Positions 20,639 through 22,873 of a stretch of DNA of 22,873 nt are shown here, piece after piece. The stretch comes from a virus. Position 1 is the first letter of the stretch; each line of letters starts with the position of its first letter. Location: the IMG/VR virus record IMGVR_UViG_3300000596_000002, positions 1 through 22,873 of that record. One strand, given 5' to 3'. The notes under the pieces are model-generated. The model made no database searches and was not told the origin of the DNA. It was given only the letters and a program-made list of their open reading frames with translations. The position numbers were made by a program, and so were the translations under genes.

Positions 20639-21587
20639 TCGGCCCCTCCTCTTGTGGTTCGCTAGTCGCAGCGGCGGCCTTGGCCTTCGTGGCAGCCTTC
20701 TGCCAGCGGGTAAGCAACGCCTCGATTTCCTCGACTGGCTTATCTAAGAGCTTGGCCTCGAACACGTCCCATTCGCTCTCACTCTTGCCCATCGAGAGAA
20801 AAACGTCTCGAAATTCATGGATGATCTCCCCGCGCGCCTCTTCATAGGCGGGATCAACCGCGGGCGCTGTTGGTTTCGGCGCAGGCTCAACGCCATCACT
20901 CAGCCAGGCATTGAGGATCTGGGCGAGGTCGGCGCCAGGGCGCTTGAATACCTTCCCATCCAGGGCGTTGCAGCGGGTTTTCATAACAACGCCGTTATGA
21001 TTGAGGTCCATCTCGATCATCACGTCGTATTCGTAATCCATCCCCTCGCGCTGGATGGACGCCATCCCGACCTTGCGTATCTCTGTTTTGCCCTGCTCGT
21101 TTTTGTCCTGAACGTAATCGGACTTGGACCGGACGGATGCGATAACGTGGCATTTCGAGCCAAGGATCGCGTCAACGAATTTCTGATGCAGCGGCGTGAC
21201 CTCGGCCCAGGCTGTATAGCTGTTCTTCGATCTCGACTTCTGGACAGCGGCTTCGTGAAGCTCAAGAATGCCGTTCTTGCCGTTCCATTCGTGGGTCGTG
21301 CTGTCGATGATCAGAAACTCGTATCCGGCCCGCTCGGCTGCCTTCATCGCCTCGACGTAGTTGTCAGGGTGAAAGTCGTCGAGGTTCAAAACGTCGAACT
21401 CGAACAAGTCCGAGTATTTCGACGCTGAGCCGCGCTCCGTATCAATGACAGCGATCTTGCCGCCCGAGATCGTCGCCATTTCGGTTGCTATTTTCAGAGC
21501 TGTAAACGTCTTTCCTGACCCGGCCGGGCCGGCGATTGACAGTCTCAGCCTGCTTTGTTCTTTCGTGGCCTTACGAAACTGAATCAT
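20625..21587 (-). CDS. RecA-fold ATPase, AAA_24/Sak4-like
   Basis: A 320-residue P-loop ATPase. Walker A GPAGSGKT (20-27), a RecA-like second strand KIAVIDTERGSA (44-55) and Walker B YEFLIIDS (89-96, D95) are clear, followed by HVIASVRSKSDYVQDK (about 166-181), the sensor-like region seen in phage nucleotide-binding proteins of the AAA_24/Sak4 group. Sak4-type proteins act in single-strand annealing or recombination alongside phage SSB and nucleases. The C-terminal 90 residues are helical and end in an A/K-rich, acidic tail. The ribosome site AAGGAG sits 6 nt before the ATG, after a structured leader of about 218 bp. First large gene of the replication block. Confidence 0.9.
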   Translation of the reverse strand: MIQFRKATKEQSRLRLSIAGPAGSGKTFTALKIATEMATISGGKIAVIDTERGSASKYSDLFEFDVLNLDDFHPDNYVEAMKAAERAGYEFLIIDSTTHEWNGKNGILELHEAAVQKSRSKNSYTAWAEVTPLHQKFVDAILGSKCHVIASVRSKSDYVQDKNEQGKTEIRKVGMASIQREGMDYEYDVMIEMDLNHNGVVMKTRCNALDGKVFKRPGADLAQILNAWLSDGVEPAPKPTAPAVDPAYEEARGEIIHEFRDVFLSMGKSESEWDVFEAKLLDKPVEEIEALLTRWQKAATKAKAAAATSEPQEEGPNEVN

Positions 21588-21745
21588 AAAATCTCCTTGG
21601 TTGTTGTTTTGCGTTTAACCGCCCCGCCGCGACCGTTGCCGGATTTGTTTGAGTTCAGCACTTATTGATGCGCACTACTCAAAGCCTTTGTAAGAACAAC
21701 ACGGCGGGGCTTTTGCCTTTTCTGACTCGATTAATCGGACTTGAA

Positions 21746-21796
21746 CCAGCGCCCCCACTGCGCTGCATGCCGCCGGTCGGGCGCTGGGCCGGCGGC
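21746..21796 (-). promoter_or_regulatory. Interleaved inverted repeats in the RecA-like gene leader
   Basis: Two perfect pairs interleave: CCAGCGCCC (21746-21754) with GGGCGCTGG (21779-21787), and GCCGCCGG (21769-21776) with CCGGCGGC (21789-21796). They could form an H-type pseudoknot or switch between alternatives. A third hairpin, CAGCGC (21747-21752)/GCGCTG (21760-21765), competes for the first arm. GGACTTGAACC (21737-21747; T-loop-like on the minus strand) abuts it, but no acceptor stem was found. Placed between a small-gene stop (21806) and the RecA-like start (21587). Confidence 0.45.
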
Positions 21797-21805
21797 GGGA
21801 AATGG

Positions 21806-22105
21806 TTAAATCGTCTCTGTGAGCTGGCGGATTTCCTCGTCGTCCTTAAAATCCCCCTCGAACACGTCGCCCTTCGCCTTGTAATACTCATCTGCCTCGT
21901 TGAGTAACGCGCAAACGTCTTCTGAGAGGTAATAGAGCCGCTTGGGGCAGTTGTAATCGTGAGTCAGGGCTTGAAGGCGCTCGTGCAATTCCTGAAGCGC
22001 CGCGAGCGCTGTCTCGTCGTTGACCACAAACTTCTTAACCGCTTGAGCGAACTCGCCCCGTATCTGCGCGGCGTCGTATTGTTTGTTGAAGTCTTCCTCG
22101 CTCAT
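21806..22105 (-). CDS. Small acidic hypothetical protein
   Basis: A 99-residue helical, acidic protein (MSEEDFNKQYDAAQI, ALAALQELHERLQALTHDYN, VCALLNEADEYYKAKGD, FEGDFKDDEEIRQLTETI). The ATG overlaps the preceding stop (ATGA). No motif recognised. Last of the run of small early genes before the structured leader of the RecA-like gene. Confidence 0.77.
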   Translation of the reverse strand: MSEEDFNKQYDAAQIRGEFAQAVKKFVVNDETALAALQELHERLQALTHDYNCPKRLYYLSEDVCALLNEADEYYKAKGDVFEGDFKDDEEIRQLTETI

Positions 22106-22479
22106 ATTGTCCTCATTTCCGCATCCGCCTTAGCTTCAGCCTCGCGCTGTTCACAGTTAATGCAGTCGCGGACTTGCAACAGTTCTTGGTTGTTCGCCTC
22201 GGCGACGATCTGGCGCGCGACCTCGACAATCTCGCGCTTGTTCTCGGCCACTTGCCGCGCGGCGTGGTTGACTTCGTTCGTTATGCGGTCGCGTTCGCCA
22301 GGGCTGACAAACCAGTTATGAGGCCGGTCAAGCGCGCGCAGGACCAATTCCCTGCGTTCCAATCGCTTCAGCGCGCAATGACGTTCGACTAAGAGCCGTT
22401 CCATGCGGTTCAGCGTGTCATTCGTCGGCAGCGCTTCGACGAACGTATCGGCGTATTCAATCTGAGCAATGCTGTTCAT
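22102..22479 (-). CDS. Helical hypothetical protein
   Basis: A 125-residue protein, mostly helical and rich in Arg, Glu and Asn (RLLVERHCALKRLERRELVLRAL, then ITNEVNHAARQVAENKREIVEVARQIVAEANNQELL), possibly a coiled coil. A CINC pair (VRDCINCEQRE) near the C-terminus could bind metal in an oligomer. Coupled on both sides by ATGA overlaps. Function unknown. Confidence 0.77.
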   Translation of the reverse strand: MNSIAQIEYADTFVEALPTNDTLNRMERLLVERHCALKRLERRELVLRALDRPHNWFVSPGERDRITNEVNHAARQVAENKREIVEVARQIVAEANNQELLQVRDCINCEQREAEAKADAEMRTI

Positions 22480-22622
22480 GCTTCCTCCACCTTGATCACC
22501 GAGCCGCCCCGGTGTTTTAACTGCAATTCGGCGTGTTTCCGCGCTGCTTCTTTGCTTGGGGCGGGAAACGTCCAGACAGTTATGCGGTTACCGATCCGCA
22601 CAGTGACTTTCCAATCCCTCAT
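22476..22622 (-). CDS. 48-residue small protein
   Basis: A 48-residue protein starting MRDWKVTVRIGNRITVWTF, followed by PAPSKEAARKHAELQLKH and ending VIKVEEA. The beta-beta-alpha-beta pattern with a basic surface resembles a compact double-strand-helix fold seen in many tiny phage early proteins. ATGA overlaps at both ends support its reality although it is short. Function unknown. Confidence 0.72.
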   Translation of the reverse strand: MRDWKVTVRIGNRITVWTFPAPSKEAARKHAELQLKHRGGSVIKVEEA

Positions 22623-22873
22623 GTTTTGTTCCTGGCCGGCCCGCCAGTGATCTCTATAATCCTTTCCGCCAATGTGCGGGCCTCGTCTGCCACGCGCAGC
22701 GCCTCGATCAGCTTGTCGCGGCCTTGAATGCTGTCAGCCTCGGCCAACTGGCATTCAAGCCACTTGTGGATTAGCCAAGCGCCATCGGGGGATTGCGCGT
22801 ATACGGCGAGGATCAGGGAAACAAATTCATATATGAGTCCGCGCCGTCCGTTTGCGTCATGCGTCCCGCCACC
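22619..22873 (-). CDS. Small hypothetical protein, partial (N-terminus off the right edge)
   Basis: The frame is open from the window edge to a TGA at 22619, giving 84 residues with no internal stop; the true start lies outside or close to the edge. Helical segments include LIYEFVSLILAVYA and AWLIHKWLECQLAEAD, then KLIEALRVADEARTLAERIIEI. The stop overlaps the next start (ATGA). No motif recognised. Confidence 0.65.
   Translation of the reverse strand, partial: GGGTHDANGRRGLIYEFVSLILAVYAQSPDGAWLIHKWLECQLAEADSIQGRDKLIEALRVADEARTLAERIIEITGGPARNKT

Noticed and set aside
20817-21428. Plus-strand open frame of 203 codons over the RecA-like gene
   Set aside because: Antisense to a gene with intact Walker motifs; no independent support.
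21737-21747. Possible intact tRNA gene on the minus strand (T-loop-like sequence)
   Set aside because: The loop and its two closing pairs fit, but the rest of the T stem does not pair well and no matching acceptor strand is present upstream. Kept only as part of the structured-leader observation.
1-22873. CRISPR array, insertion sequence or integrase
   Set aside because: No regularly spaced direct repeats with unique spacers, no transposase motifs and no tyrosine or serine recombinase signature were seen in any frame.

Overview
This is a stretch of a tailed double-stranded DNA bacteriophage (or prophage) genome. Packaging, head, tail-fibre-like, lysis-like and replication genes sit side by side, almost all on the minus strand, with very short spacers and many ATGA or GTGA stop/start overlaps. 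No host housekeeping gene, integrase or lysogeny repressor is visible, so lifestyle cannot be decided. A nested pair of membrane and coiled-coil genes that looks like Rz/Rz1 spanins suggests a Gram-negative host. Nothing in the sequence fixes the host more closely.

Read in the direction of transcription (right to left), the window opens with small coupled early genes (22873-21806). A replication and recombination block follows (21587-15044): a RecA-fold ATPase of the AAA_24/Sak4 type, a DnaQ-like DEDDh exonuclease, a nuclease-like protein with two PD-(D/E)XK-type regions (the first apparently dead), a primase-helicase (AEP-type primase plus SF3 helicase) and a DUF1064 nuclease. This block ends in a clear rho-independent terminator at 15002-15025. 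Directly downstream lies a structured leader, with a tRNA-like fold at 14926-14986, in front of a putative DNA-binding regulator (13970-14902). The lysis-like cassette (13823-12328) comes next, then a tandem pair of paralogous small genes, a group of virion-surface or tail-fibre-like genes including a LamG-like protein and a highly repetitive TPAG-repeat protein (12212-7130), a MuF-like head protein, a ParB-methyltransferase fusion, terminase small and large subunits, a DUF4055-type portal and the start of a scaffold-like protein that runs off the left edge.

One part breaks the pattern. Between the terminase large subunit and the portal, three or four small genes (2177-3037) lie on the plus strand behind their own near-consensus sigma70 promoter (2103-2131), whose spacer carries an inverted repeat. 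This looks like a self-regulated accessory (moron-like) cassette opposed to the late operon.

The most unusual sequence-level signals are: six 9-bp iteron-like repeats, three in each orientation, around a 14-bp perfect palindrome at the end of the primase-helicase gene (candidate origin); the tRNA-like leader; the 18+18+20-residue higher-order repeat protein; the intact/degenerate nuclease duplication; interleaved inverted repeats in the leader of the RecA-like gene; and a 20-bp perfect palindrome inside the regulator gene. No gene-free stretch exceeds about 220 bases.
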